64,000 nucleotides of DNA from Chrysomallon squamiferum (lineage: Eukaryota > Mollusca > Gastropoda > Neomphalida > Peltospiridae). How positions within the stretch are numbered: the first letter of the stretch is position 1; each line of letters opens with the position of its first letter. The stretch lies in contig CM022670.1 of assembly GCA_012295275.1 (NCBI GenBank), positions 19,402,698-19,466,697 on the forward strand. Direction: 5' to 3'. Positions 22,313 through 61,887 of the stretch are shown here, one piece after another. Both the position numbers and the translations under genes were made by a program. The notes beneath the pieces are model-generated. The model worked only from the letters and a program-made list of their open reading frames with translations, had not been told where the DNA came from and ran no database searches.

Positions 22313-22686
22313 TATATGTAAGTGTGTGTGCATGTATGTATATATGTATGCATGCATGTGTATGTATGTATGCATATCTGTATCTGTGTATTTATATATG
22401 TATCATATATGTATTTTAGAATTTGAATATTCTCTATATGCATACATGTATGTATGTATCAATGTTCATGCGTGTATTTATGCATGTGTGTTTATATATG
22501 TAGTATGTTAATTTGTATGTATGTTTGTATATATGTATGTACGTGCGTATGTATGTATGTATGTTTGTATGTATGTATGTGTTTATGTATGTATATCTAT
22601 GTGTATGTATGTACGTATGTATGTACTTATGTATATATGTACGTCTTTATGTATGTACGTGTGTATGTATGTATGTCTGTGTATGC
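22313..22686. repeat. Degenerate (TATG)n tract
   Basis: About 370 bp of TATG/TGTATG variants. It gives several overlapping Met-Tyr-Val-Cys reading frames that are not genes. Confidence 0.9.
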
Positions 22687-23386
22687 ATAAAACAATAATC
22701 AACACAATATGTCGCACAGAACATTTATTACGTACAAGTTTACAATACTACATTTCATACAACCGTTTGCTGTAATTAACGGATTTCTGTTATTATTCTA
22801 TGTTATATACATTGACATATGTACATGTGTATTAACAATACAATAATTTACTATCGCTAATTCTAAATTACATATGTAGTTGGTACAAGAGAAAGATTAT
22901 GAAATAGACGAATTTAAACTAATTATTTTTTAAAATGTTAATAAGAAAAATTACTCGCACACTGATGTTATGGAGTGATGTCAGAAACAATAACTTATAA
23001 AGATAAAAATCCTAATCATGCATCAATATTTTAATTACTATTCGTACTCGCCAGTAATGTAGGTAATTCGACTGTTATAATGCAACAATGTCAGGTCACG
23101 CCGAAAGTAATATTCGTACACACACAACAAACATAATGATCGCGTACATACAAACATCCAAACACACGTTATAACGATCTAACTAAAATACGTATTTGTG
23201 CATGTTCTATAGAATCTGCTTAATCTAAGTGTCCAGAAGAAAACAGTTAAAATCAGACAACTGATCACATTAATTTGAAAATTAGATTGATTAAGTCGAG
23301 AGAAAGAAAGAAAAGAAGAAATGAGAGAAAGAAAAAGAAAAAGATACAAAGGTGGATAGATAAATAGACAGAGAGAAAGTGAGGGC

Positions 23387-23389
<3 letters not shown>

Positions 23390-23480
<91 letters not shown>
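23390..23480. repeat. (GA)n microsatellite
   Basis: About 90 bp of near-perfect GA repeat preceded by purine-rich sequence from 23300. Confidence 0.95.
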
Positions 23481-23483
<3 letters not shown>

Positions 23484-23870
23484 AACGAACTTACTTCTAT
23501 GTCATTTTGTAATTATTACCTATCTTGAAATACACGCATTTTGTGATTTTCAAACACTGGGTTTAATTTTTAAAAGTAACTCTACCTCAAGAATAAAACT
23601 TTATAAATTTCTGAAATATTTCGTCATTTATTCAGTTTTAAATTAATGCTTTGAATGCGTTTTTCTGCACAAAATGTGGAAAGATAAAACAAATAGTCAT
23701 CAGACAAACAGCCAGTCAAATTTCCTGTTTAGTTATCTGTGCGCGATAAGAAATTATTTACTGTCAGAAACTTCTTTGTTGTGATAGTTAACAGTTTACT
23801 AATCCTGTAATTTTTCTTTTTTATGCTTTCAAAAACCATGTTAACCGCTAAAAGGTTATTTAATCTCACC

Positions 23871-23901
<31 letters not shown>

Positions 23902-24706
23902 CGCTAACGGATACGAAAGTTTTGTTTGCCTTATTAAGCTAATAGGTTCTCTGAATTTTATGGACTATAAAACAATTTTGTCATTAAAATCTTATTAATT
24001 AGTTGGTTTTTTTGTCGTATACATGTCATAAATTCGTATCAAAGAACATTTATACTGATAAAAAACATACTGATTCTGCAGTAGATATTTCTGAACAGTT
24101 CTTTGATGGAAATATAATAAGAATTACCCAAACTTTATATTTTTGATATCTCCCTGATATTCTTTAACCTGATTTTCTTTGTTTTACTGATTTACTGAAG
24201 ACTGCTGTAAAAAATTAATTTTTGACGGCGTTTATATACATCACAAAGAAATAATGAGGTATTCTACGAGTACAAGAAACACCTTCCTCATTCTACACAT
24301 ACAATCTACTGTCTACGCTTTAATCCATAGGATGTTCTAATGTACTCTTATTAAACAAAGAACCCGCGCAAATGATGTTCACGGGTGAATTTTTATCTTA
24401 TTACTTGCCTATTCCAAATAATAGGATGATAGTCGGTTCTTATAATTCGGAACAAATGATTTCTTTTTCAGAAATTCAAAACGTTCTCACAACAGGTTTG
24501 GTAACACTAAAGTATTTCTAATTTTAATTCTTTTAATTATGAGATTTGGGGTATTATCCGTTTGAAAGTCTAAAGTCGGTTCATTTGTAACACCGTAAGG
24601 AACTACTTTCGTTGATCTTTCCAAACTTGGATTTTCCTCTTACTAAATTTGAACTTGACTCTATCCACGACTCTACCATTCTCTATTCAATTACTGATAT
24701 TAAAAA

Positions 24707-50268
<25,562 letters not shown>

Positions 50269-50470
50269 TTTTTTTTTCACTGCTTCCTTTGTCGTTTGAT
50301 CTGTCGTCTGCTACTTTCAGAAGTAAGAGAGCGATCCGCTCGCATGAACGAGAAACAGTCTATCAACTTCCACGCTTCCGATAATTGTATTGGGCATGCG
50401 TTAGACTTTGATTTGCGGGCAGTGTAGCAGTTACAAGACGAAACGAAACCATTGGAAGAAGCTGTAACAA
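50269..50470 (-). promoter_or_regulatory. Probable 5' UTR/promoter region of DUR3-B
   Basis: It lies directly upstream of the DUR3-B initiator ATG. It has a run of nine As just before the start codon on the sense strand, and its composition is less AT-rich than the flanks. No unambiguous TATA box or initiator could be picked out. Confidence 0.35.
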
Positions 50471-51836
50471 CAACACAAGCGATTATTTACTTATTCAGAA
50501 TTTTTCCATCGCAATAAATAAACATTCTTTGCGTATTTTCTTACAGTGTGCGCAGATCACTGTCATAGCTTTTCTTGACAGCTTATTTCATAGAGTTGAA
50601 AAACAATAATATGTACACAGATGTGAATCAAACTTTTAACCCTTGATCACCACTCTTTATCACATATGTAAGCATGCTCTAACGGGTGAAACAACAACGG
50701 TGTCAGACTGCTTCTGCTAAAATAATATGAGAGTACGAACCTCCCACAAAGAACGTTCAAAGTGGATGGAGCTGGAAATATAAATGCCGACTAGTTTATT
50801 CTGTGAATGTCACTAGTGCAAAAGTTCACTTTATACAAATTACGTCATGTATATTCATGAGGAGGCTGGACATCTGATATACATCTCTGATGTTATTCTG
50901 CTTGATAAGTGCGCAAATTTGTATAAATAATACTGAAAATTAGCTATCTTCTTGAAAAGTATTTAAGATGAACGAAACAAAACACTCATTAATATATACA
51001 CATATGCGGCAGTATATTTTTAATAGGAACATATCATAAGTGTTAACAATAACGACAGATACAACATATTTTTACATAAATGACATACACTTAAAATTAT
51101 TTATTTCTAGTGGCTCCACTCTATATTAACCATAACGACATTTGTGGACCTTCTTTCAAATAATTTGCGTCATTGTTTTGTGTTTTCAGTTATACCCAAT
51201 TCTTATTTGGTAATAATAATAATAATATTAAAATAACTAACAGAGAGTCTTTTTAATTAATACAATTTTCAGTATATAATTCCTGAAAATAGTGAGCAAA
51301 AGACTAATTAAAAAAAACGATTGACGAGGAAAAACGAAATGAAGAAATATTTAATTTAACTACGATTTCAAAACATTTTAAACATTTGGAATCATAATAT
51401 ATATTTAAAGACTATAATCTTTACGTGAAAAGAAATTTTCAGCTGCCTCTCGAACAGTGACAATTTTTTGATATTTTGTATACACTTTCCAGTTGACAGG
51501 AATCTCGTACTGTGGTCTTTGTAAAACCTATCATGAATACTGGAAATGGATTAATGGGCCAATTAAAAAGGACTCACCGAAGAATCCTAATGGGCTCAGA
51601 CTTGTGTAACATTTCTCCCAGGATTTACGAAAGCAGTTACATGGATGTACTGAAATATAAAGAGATTGGACACAAAGTTTGTTAGGCCCCTGCGAGATTG
51701 AGATAGATAGAAATCGGGAAAGGGAGAGAGTAGAAAAGAGAGAGATATAAAGATAGAATGAAAGATAGAGGCACAACACGGAGAAAAAGAGAGACAGAAA
51801 GAGAAAATAAGGAGAAAAAAGAAGAAATAGAGACAC

Positions 51837-51844
<8 letters not shown>

Positions 51845-51876
<32 letters not shown>
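51845..51876. repeat. (CAGA)n microsatellite
   Basis: About eight CAGA units inside a 200-bp purine-rich stretch (51700-51905). Confidence 0.92.
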
Positions 51877-51877
<1 letters not shown>

Positions 51878-52293
51878 GAGAAAAAAGAGACAAAGAGACA
51901 ATGAGAATGTAGTATTATTTTGAATCTTAATTATAATATTAACCGATAAAATAATCCGTTGGTAATCAACAACTAATTTTATTTTTAACTTCCAAACAAA
52001 ACAATTATCTTTAATCGAACTATTTTAAGATAATCCCGTTCAGATGTAACGCATTAATAAGAATCTGTTTATTCCGAGATTAACTGCAGGAATCATCAAA
52101 TACACCACGAAATCCCAAACACAAACAGCGACGGTCGTACCTAAAGGAATGTTAATATGCTGCGATTTATTTAACCTGTTGAAAGTGAATTCAGTTTAGA
52201 AATAAAGTGTTGAATGGAGTATGAAGAAATAATAAAAAGAGAAAAATAAGAGAGAAAGAAAAAGAGAAAGAGAAAGAGAAAGAGAGAGAGAGG

Positions 52294-52298
<5 letters not shown>

Positions 52299-52364
<66 letters not shown>
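52299..52364. repeat. (GA)n microsatellite
   Basis: Pure GA preceded by AAAGAG units and followed, after 20 bp, by GATAGA-type purine repeats to about 52510. Confidence 0.95.
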
Positions 52365-52368
<4 letters not shown>

Positions 52369-54478
52369 TGACACAGATACAGAAAAATGTTTTTTATAGA
52401 GAGATAGAGGTTGAGAGATAGAAAGAGATAGAAAGATAGAGAAAGACAGAGAGAGATAGAGAAAGATAGAGAAAAAGAGAGAGGGAGAGGGAGGAAAAGA
52501 AAGGGGAAGAAAGAACTAGCGAAAGATAAAAATTCAAGACACAGACATAAATAATCAAAGAAAGAAAATCAGAGAGACAGATTCATGCAGGTTCAGAATC
52601 CTTTATCAGAAATGAAATGGACCAAAAGCTTTTCGGATTTCAGAATTGTTAGGTTTTAGGAATCTGACAAGGATCTCAGTCTACTGCACTTTTATTTCAT
52701 ATTCAGCTTTTGTTGATAGTCTGCAGCATGTCTTAATAATCTTGTGAATAAAATAAAGTTTGTATATGCAAAACAATCCGAAAACTGTAGGATATTACGA
52801 TTTCTGCTGTTTGGAAAAGGTTTCAGGGCTTAAAACTATGTAATGATAGAGAAAAAGAAACAAAGAGAAATACTTTATATTCATTGTTCAGCTGAATATA
52901 TTTTATGTGTTACTGTATCATTTGTATCTAATTGGTAAGACTAGCTCAAAATAATGCGATGGTGATAAAATAACAGAACTGATCATCTTAGTTGTCGTAA
53001 AACATTATTTTTAATTTGTTCATACAAAAATATATAATTAATGTAAGAAATATATATTCTAATTTTAACTGATTTCTCAAATAAAAAAAAAAAAATAAAA
53101 ACAAATAAAAAAAGAATAAAATAAATATAAAATAAAATAAAAAACAAACATAAAAATAATAATAATTAAAAAAGAAGAAGTGTCAGGCTCATTATAATAA
53201 TGTAACTTGAGTTGTATCTTGAATAAGGAAAATATCTTCTTTAAATATTATTTTTGAATTTCTAATTATAGGAAACGTAAAATTTCTTATTTAAATAATG
53301 TAATATCAGAATTTCAATTTCTTTTCTTACGCAAAACTCAAAATTCTTACGTTAAGGCCGCATCATTCCATACAACCATTATAAGTACTGGTATATTCAG
53401 ATTTAATTTCGTAACATCTTATGCACTTTAAAGCTGAAGCATATCTACAGTGGTACATTCTCCTCTGTTATTGTCATTATTTCGGCATATTGCGGATTTG
53501 TTCTGAATGCTTCAATAAAACAATTGTAGGATCAAATGATAGGAATTTCAATGATTTGCTTAAAAGAAAATATAAAAGTTGTTCTTATGTTATTAATTTT
53601 TGACACCCATCATCAGTGATGTTTTCAGGTGTCTCTGCAGTGGGCACATTTTCTGACTGTGCCTAACAGTTAAACCAAGCCGGGCGCTGTTTTTGTCAAC
53701 TGTCTTGAAGAATAGTTCACTAATCGGTAGCAGATCTGGTTATCACGACAGTTTATTAATCAAGTCGCGGCGTCTCTGAATTACACGATAAATTAATTAT
53801 ATGCACATCCACTGCACTAAACATGATTAATCTGTCGTAGTTTCCTGTCGACTCATTCTGGCCCATGTCAGATGGGAAACAGACAGTGATAGCCGAGTGT
53901 GTCAAAACAAATTCTATGATTGTTGTGGACATTATTTTCTTACACCACTTTATTAGAGCAATCTGCTTCTTATAAATCTCTCACTCTAGAATCAGATTGA
54001 ATCAATATCCGTTGTTCGTTAGAAGCCGACGAATGTTTTATGAAAGTAGTCGTCTAGATAGTATCATATTTTAATGTTTTAAGTGAATGTCTCCAAGTTT
54101 AAGAAAAGAGTATTGAAACCAAAACAAAAATTCAGAAGGGAGAGATCACTATAAATATATAAAATTAAAATAATTTTATCTGTAAATATTATTTTGAATT
54201 ACTATTTTATTGAACTTGTTTTACCTTTTACGAATTAGTGTTCCAAGTGTCTGACGTATATAAGAATAAATGAATCTTATAAAGAACGTCATTAAAATGC
54301 ACTACTTCACCTTTAAAGCTTGCGGTGCACACTCCTCTCTGATCGTAAATAAATAAATAGCCAGATAAAGAAAGAATAACCTAAATAAATAAATTAAAAC
54401 AGACATGACCATACAATCAGTTATCTAAGTAAGTAAGTAAGTAAATAATAAATAAAAATAAATAAATAAGTAAATGAA

Positions 54479-54479
<1 letters not shown>

Positions 54480-54521
<42 letters not shown>

Positions 54522-54524
54522 ATA
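54480..54524. repeat. (AAAT)n microsatellite
   Basis: AAAT units bounded on each side by AAGT-type variants; the source of Leu/Tyr/Ile-rich spurious frames. Confidence 0.92.
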
Positions 54525-56352
54525 GGTAAATAAATATGAAAATAAAATGAACGAACAATCAAAGAAACAAACAAGTAAGTTAGCAAGCAAGCAAGAAAGC
54601 AAACAAACAGACATATAACTATTTTTTCTTGATGTAACAATTTGTCTGATGTTTATGAAGCTGGAAAGACTCACGACGCTGTATTGGCCACAGTGGAGAC
54701 AAAGTGTTAACAACTAAGGAAGCTCAAAAAGACGGACATCATGCACTCAAGGGAAGAATCAGTCACAGAGATGTATTGGGTTGACAATCCGATTTATCAA
54801 CACAGCTTCAGACAGATCAACCGCAGATATTACTTTAAAGTAGAATTCTGGGAGTAATATGATAACAAATTAAAAACATTAAGACATTTGTGAAAGAAAT
54901 ACTTCAGTCACACTTTTATGAAAAGCTGACTATGGACAGAAATGCTATATATATATATACATTGTTCTTGACAACACCTAAGACCTAATGTATATTTTTT
55001 TTTTTCAAATCCTATGCTGTACTATATTAAACATACGTTGATACATACATACATAATTCATATATACATTCATACATACAAGTCTGTTTGTTGTTGCATA
55101 AATGTATATATAAGTAAGTATGTAAAGTATATTATAGTTTTGTAAAGAACAGGAAAGGATTTGAAAAAATTTTATATATCAATGCATAGGTGCCTGCCTG
55201 CATACATACACACATACATACATACGTGTCAGAAAGGGATTCTATACATATTTATGCAAACATACAAACATACAAACATATTTCCATATTTCCATAAGCC
55301 TATAGATATATGGGAAACACTAAGGATAATATATTTCACTATATTCGATATATAAGGATACAGGATTAATAAAGCTTAAATGTTTTCTTTTTCTTTTTTA
55401 AAGATAATTTAAGAAACGATAAACCTAGTGGCAGAAATATTTTACACAAGTGATAATCACGTCTGAATATTAACGTAATATTATTTACTGTTTTTCTTCA
55501 ACGTGTTTTTGAAATATATCGATGGTATTTCTTTTTTTTAAAACAAATATTCAAACTCCGCAGTTAATTGTATTTTGAAGGAATCCATTTCTTCAATCAG
55601 GATATATTTCTGTAAACTCTTCTGAACAGCGAATTCTTTCAGTCAAAATCGAAGCGCCATTGTGCTTCAAATCTACTCCGAATGGTCCTATTTGCGTATA
55701 GTTCTTTAAACCGATAGCTCTTGAGCCGTATTCTCGGACGAGAGCAAGGCGCGTTTGTATGGTTATACGTTTAAGAACATTGAACTGGAGATATTTATGT
55801 CAAGCCCATTCTCGAGTGTCGGCAGTTCCTGTCCGACTAACAAAAGAGTTTTGTTTCAATCCTGATTTTCAGTACAGCCATCTTGACTTTAAGACATACT
55901 AATAGGTTATTTTTAAACATAGTTTTTCTATACCGTCTTGTTTGTGGAATTATTATACTTACACATGGAGTGAACCAAACATGTTGAGATATATATTTAT
56001 TTATAACAGAAGATTAGAACTGAAAAGAGACCATCGCACAAGAAAAACAAGAACCTTAAGACAATAAAATTTTAATATTTTAAATTCATAGACTGATAGC
56101 TTATGTGAAATCGTTAAAAAATAGAAGTTTATGGTTATATCAACAATGCTTAAATTTAGCTCATTCAAAATTACAGTCATTATATACATTTTATGTGATT
56201 TTTCTAGATTTTTTCTTTATGTTTTTCAAATATCTTACATCATTTAAAACTAATTCTTTCTCAGTATCTGTCATTCGTTTTCTGTGTCTCTTTACAACTA
56301 TTTCATTCTTTATAAATACACCCCCACACACAGACATAATCACATACACATA

Positions 56353-56462
<110 letters not shown>

Positions 56463-57365
56463 ATGCAAACTTATGTGTACTGTTCCTTACATACTTACAT
56501 AAATTAACAATTAAAATACTCCATATACTTTTGCCAGCAATTTTAACGTTTTAATGATTTTTATATTCTTGTTTTCTTGAAAAAGATAATCAGACAACAC
56601 TGTCTGTTTCAATTTAGAAATATTTTAAACTGCGTGGTATTTTGATTCTCAGAGAGCTGATTAGCCATGTCTCCTGTTTTCTCAGATAAGTTGTCTTGTC
56701 TACGTTACATGTATCTACTTTTATTTTTATTTATTCGTAAAAGAGTAAACGCTCCACGAGGTTAAAATAAATAATTCACCAACAACGATAACAGCAGAAA
56801 AAGGTGGACATAAATAAACAAATACTAAAACCCAATATTTAAAACGGAAAAAAAAAATAAAGAAGAAAATAATAAATAAAAACAGGTATTAAAGGAAGCA
56901 AAAAAAAAAAAAAAAAAAAAAAAATTATTAGGGAAAAAATAGCAGCTAAAGTAAGGAGAAAAAAGAAGAAATAAAAGATTTATACAACAATAAAATAAAG
57001 CAAAGAAATAGTAGTTTCAATGTTTTATATCAACTCTGATATATTTTTTGTTGAAATACATAAACAAACAAACAAATAAATAAATAAATAAATAAATAAA
57101 TAAATATTAAAACAGCAAATTAAATAAAACAAATAAACGAAAACAAACAAACTCCCCAAAAAAACAAAAAAAAAACCACCACAAAACAAACAACAACGAT
57201 GATAATCATTTCATACGTCGCAAAAAAATTCTGATTTTATTTAATTTTACTGAAAAACAAAGAAAAGAAAAGAAAAAATAAATTAGCAAATAACTATATG
57301 TAACTGTAATTTATAATTAAATTTAAAATTAATTAGAAATTTAAAATAAAATTAAAAAAAAAACA

Positions 57366-57396
<31 letters not shown>

Positions 57397-57524
57397 TGTA
57401 TGTGTATATATACATATATATTTAATATATATATAATGCGTAAGTTTTTGCGTATTTCTTGATTATTTGGCCAATTGAGTAAACATACTAAATTTTCATT
57501 TCTACATTCTAGTAAAAAAAAGAA

Positions 57525-57525
<1 letters not shown>

Positions 57526-57570
<45 letters not shown>
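57526..57570. repeat. (GT)n microsatellite
   Basis: About 22 GT units. A (TATG)n run lies 130 bp upstream at 57368-57401. Confidence 0.95.
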
Positions 57571-57572
<2 letters not shown>

Positions 57573-57769
57573 ATGTGTGTAAGAATGTATTTTATTGAAA
57601 AGTAACGACAAATTGGAATCTTGTATAGAATTGATTTAATTCGTAAACAAAATTATTACGTCATCAACGTACAGATGTGACATTTCGTAAAAATCTACTT
57701 CATTTTTAAAGACTGTAGTATGCTCGAAGAAACTGAATGTAAATTAAATGTTCTGCTTAGTTTACCAAC

Positions 57770-57951
57770 AGCACTGAGGGCCTCGTCGACTCCCCGGAGA
57801 TAAGGAGACCCGCGGTGAAGGGTAGAAACGCCGCTGATTGGTAGATAAGACTTTGTCAGAGTCCGCTATTCTAGCTTCGTGCTCTTGTACAGTCAAACGC
57901 AAAGGCAGGTGATAAAAAAAAAATAATCGATGAATCGTCTAGGCTTCCATC
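57770..57951 (+). promoter_or_regulatory. CpG-containing promoter-like island
   Basis: It stands out from the AT-rich flank, with several CpGs (CTCGTCGACTCCCCGGAG, CCCGCGG, ACGCCGC) and an inverted CCAAT box (GATTGG at about 57835). It runs into a candidate initiation codon at 57952. Composition and position suggest a promoter, but no transcript evidence is available here. Confidence 0.3.
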
Positions 57952-57986
57952 ATGGCGCTATTGGCAGATACTAATCTGGTCCCGAG
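57952..57986 (+). CDS. Candidate first coding exon of an unseen + strand gene
   Basis: ATG in a strong context (A at -3, G at +4) starts MALLADTNLVP and ends at a consensus donor CCCGAG|GTAATG in phase 2. I see no following exon within the window and do not recognise the peptide, so the rest of such a gene would lie beyond 64000 or be non-coding. Confidence 0.2.
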
Positions 57987-59073
57987 GTAATGAAATGTGT
58001 TTCCGAACGATCAAACACTTTGTCGTAGTGCTCGGCATTGGTGTTAAAAAGAACAGTTGTAAAACGCAAGGTTCGAGTGACTGTAAATCTAAGTTCATTA
58101 AAATATCAGAGAGAAAGAAAGGTTTTGCAAAGCCACTGGCGGACTTTATTTTACATATATTCATGAAAGAAGACAGCCAGATAAATTAATAAAGGGAAGG
58201 ATAAACTGATAGATCTGTCTAATAAATAAATAAATAGAAAAATAGATAGATACTTAATTAGAAAAGCTCTTATACAGATATAGACAGCAAGATAGATCAC
58301 TCGAGAAATATCATAACTGTACAGCGATTTCGGAAAAAGGCATGTCTAATAATTTTTAGATATATTTTAACGAAAACACAGAAATAAAAAGTATATAATG
58401 ACGGTTTATAAAATTGTTTAGAAGCCTGAGACTGATAATCATATCATCACAGTTTTCTTCATCTTCGCCTTCTCCTTCATTTCCTAGATATTCATTTTAA
58501 TTTTTATTTTTAAAAGCCTTTTATAATTTTTCAAAAGTTGTTCTAATGGTACTGTCTATTTACCAACATAATAACATCGTAGTTTTCCCGTTAAACTTTG
58601 CTAGCTAACGACGGTTCACTCACTAATGAGAACCTAAGCTTAACATGAACACAAGACATAAGTATCTTGTTATCTGTTTCTTTAATCCGGCTTGACACTT
58701 CACAGACAAGAACTGCCCAAAGCACACACAACACAACAGAAGCAATGATTATAACCGTTCAAAATGTTTAAATCTGTAAATAGTTTGACCAGCGGCCAAC
58801 CAGTGACGCCACGTACAAAATAAAATAAGACGAAAGATTTCGAAAAGTACATTTTAATAGCGGCTATAAGAATATTTAATGATGAATAGCTGTTATAACG
58901 GTGCATTGCTTACTTTGAAATAACTGTTAAATTATATACTACTACTACTACTATTTATTTATTTAATTCTTTCTAAATAATTTAAATTAATAAAATTCCT
59001 AATTATTTATCTTTGTATCTGCTCATTTAAGTATCTATAAATATATTGGTGTGTCTGTATGTGCATGTACGTA

Positions 59074-59078
<5 letters not shown>

Positions 59079-59115
<37 letters not shown>

Positions 59116-59124
59116 TGTGTGTGT
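59079..59124. repeat. (GT)n microsatellite
   Basis: About 22 GT units with one GTTT interruption. Confidence 0.94.
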
Positions 59125-59169
59125 ACACATACATTCTAGGTTAAGCTTTAACCAAACCTAAATACATCT

Positions 59170-59250
59170 TCTGGGTATTCTTATCAGAATCGATCCTGCG
59201 ATCCGCCGCACCTGAGGCGAACTCTTGTTATCACTGATGCAAATCCCGCC
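59170..59250 (-). repeat. tRNA-like segment, possible SINE relic
   Basis: On the - strand AACAAGAGTTCGCCTCAGGT is followed by GCGGCGGATCGCAGGATCGA and TTC. The end resembles a box B (GGATCGATTC) placed a short distance after an anticodon-arm-like segment. The acceptor pairing is absent, so it is not a working tRNA. Confidence 0.3.
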
Positions 59251-59689
59251 ACTAACTGTTAATAAGACTTGACATTTATCAGACGGAATTCATATTTATT
59301 TGAAATAACCGTCCATCACTGTACGCGGTAAGCAAGTGGCATCCGGCTTTGACGAAGTATTCACAAGAATGAGGTTACCTTGGGAATGGTATTTTCAAAG
59401 AACCCACCATTGATGTTGAATTTCTCATTACGTGCGTGCCTGTTATGATGGTTATTATGTTGGTGTCATGGTGGAGAGAAAAATATTTCTTTTATTAGGT
59501 GCTACAGGTTTACGATATGTCAGTCAACACGTCGTTCAGTGTCAGACCTTGCAGCTGTATTGGACTCGAGCAAACCACTAAATGATTACCTCTCTAAGCT
59601 TTCACTGTCATCATACTCTCATTCTTTGGCGTTAACGTTCAGAATGTGGCACAGAGTGTATTCTAGGACATGGCCTAATTCAGTCTAAT

Positions 59690-59692
<3 letters not shown>

Positions 59693-59759
<67 letters not shown>
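59693..59759. repeat. (AAT)n microsatellite
   Basis: About 22 perfect AAT units. Confidence 0.95.
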
Positions 59760-59762
<3 letters not shown>

Positions 59763-61812
59763 TAATGGTGTTGCTATTATTACTGCTGTTACTATTTCTG
59801 CTGTTGTAACAATAGCTAGCTTCCTCGTTTTATTTGAAATCTTTGAAAAGATAGACTGCTGATTTCATTTATTATTACCATATTTATAAATTTCGATATT
59901 AAATTTCAATCCCTCTGTCTTAATAAAAACAGCATTTACTCTCTTCTGCTTCTGTCTCTATGTTAATTAGAAATAAATTCCTTATAAAAGCATTTTAATA
60001 AACGAAATTCTGTTTTTTTGCATATATAAATCTTTGCATATAAAATGTTAGTCCATGTTAATGCTTAATTACGTTATTTTTATTCAGATATTACTATGAT
60101 GATTATTGCAAACATTCTTTCCTCAGCAGAAGGTTCATTTATATACGGCAGTCTCGTGTTAATGTTAGACGACAATTCAAAGACGTATTAAGCTTACATT
60201 TCTCTAATTCCTATAGGTTGGAATCGGTATCGGTATTAAATCCTATAATTCACCACACTTAAATTTCAGTCTTAATCGCTTCCACACGGAAGCTGCTTGA
60301 CAAATAAAGGAAACATGCTTTATCTAAGATGCACGCTACACATTATTTTCCTATCCAAAATATTTGATACTAAATATATAATCATGAAATTAATGAGAGA
60401 GAAAACCTGTTATAGATAGGTAATGGATTAGCTGCTAAACGATCTTTAATAAAAACCATCTCACAGACAGAACAGTACAAACCAAGATCTTTGATAGATC
60501 AGTCCTGAGGCTCTGAATGAAACATGTTGTAGATCCAATAGCACGACGAGGAACACCGATCTTCACCCTGTCACACCACAGCCCACAACACTGCTTGTTT
60601 TTAGAACATCTATTTTTAAAGAGAGAGTCAGAACATTACTGAGTCTAAATCTTTCTGTGTTGAGCTGACTTATAAAAACCGCTAAATGCCTGCTTCTTTT
60701 ATAGTCTTCGATTTGATTCGTTTAAAACTATTATGAGATCCAATTATTAGCGGTAGATTAAGCAGTTTGGTTCAGTATACTTTAAGACGAAATCTTTTAT
60801 ACCTGACTAAGAAGAAAGTGCCCACAGAAACGCATGCTTGGACATTTTATCAAAATATTCTGTTCTGATTCCAGTTGTGAAGGGGTAAAAAGGCAGTGCA
60901 CGAATGTCATACTTTGTTATTAGTAATGATAGGATTTCAAAATAGCTTGAAAGCATTTACTTAGACCAATTATCCATACGACCAACGACACTGTAACGGC
61001 TTTATTTTAGTAATTAAATAACTACACTGAAGAAGCAGGAAATGATTATAAAACGTTTTGTATTTTATTAATATTTTCTACCAAATTAATTTCCTTATTA
61101 AGACTTTATATCGTCCATTCATTAATTATGTACAGTAGGCTGAAATATAAAATAATGATAATTAATTTTGACAGCACTTATTCGACGTGTTTCGATGCGC
61201 AGAAACAGGTGTGTATGTCAGTTTATCATTATAATGTACGTGCCTGTTGCATTAATTAATAAATATCTTATGCCCTATAAAATTAATGTTTTTTTACGTA
61301 TTTGATAAAACAGTATTTGATTTCGTTTGTTTTCATACACGTATGTATTCTGACACAATGACATATATCCAAACACACGCACACGTATACATACATACTG
61401 ACATACCTACCTGCCTTGGTTTCTACCTAACTAACTACCAATAATATACACCCTATCTACCTACATACACAGGTACGTACAAATATCGATACAGATACCC
61501 GGTACATAATTTTATTGTAATACGCCTAAACACTTCAACATGACATGCACTGAGAATATACTCAGTCTAATCTCACCCACGATCTTTTACTATATCTGTG
61601 TATAAAATTATATTGATATTTCACCTCGCGCATATAAAAATATTTATAACTTAAACTGACAACGTTTATCTTCAATCAATATAAAAACGAATGACATCTA
61701 GTACGTACTGAAAAATAACCCTTTACCATGTTGTAAGTTTTAAATTTATACAAGTATCTTTATCTGTCTGTCGATAAATCAATCCATCTATCCATCCATC
61801 CACCTTTCTCTC

Positions 61813-61822
<10 letters not shown>

Positions 61823-61882
<60 letters not shown>
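61823..61882. repeat. (GT)n microsatellite
   Basis: About 30 GT units preceded by a short (CT)n run. Confidence 0.95.

Positions 61883-61887
<5 letters not shown>

Larger units (their letters stand above)
15514..24706. other. Convergent intergenic spacer between DUR3-A and DUR3-B
   Basis: This 9.2 kb holds the 3' ends of both genes. Candidate poly(A) signals for copy A are AATAAA at 15881-15886 and 16212-16217. The rest is AT-rich sequence with (AAT)n at 20107-20236, (CATA)n at 20408-20434, a long degenerate (TATG)n at 22313-22686, (GA)n at 23390-23480 and poly(T) at about 23873-23901. One island at 18898-19031 has exon-like composition (separate entry). No other gene is seen. Confidence 0.65.

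Noticed and set aside
22209-22775. Several overlapping frames rich in Met-Tyr-Val-Cys
   Set aside because: They read a degenerate (TATG)n repeat and have no coding signature apart from it.
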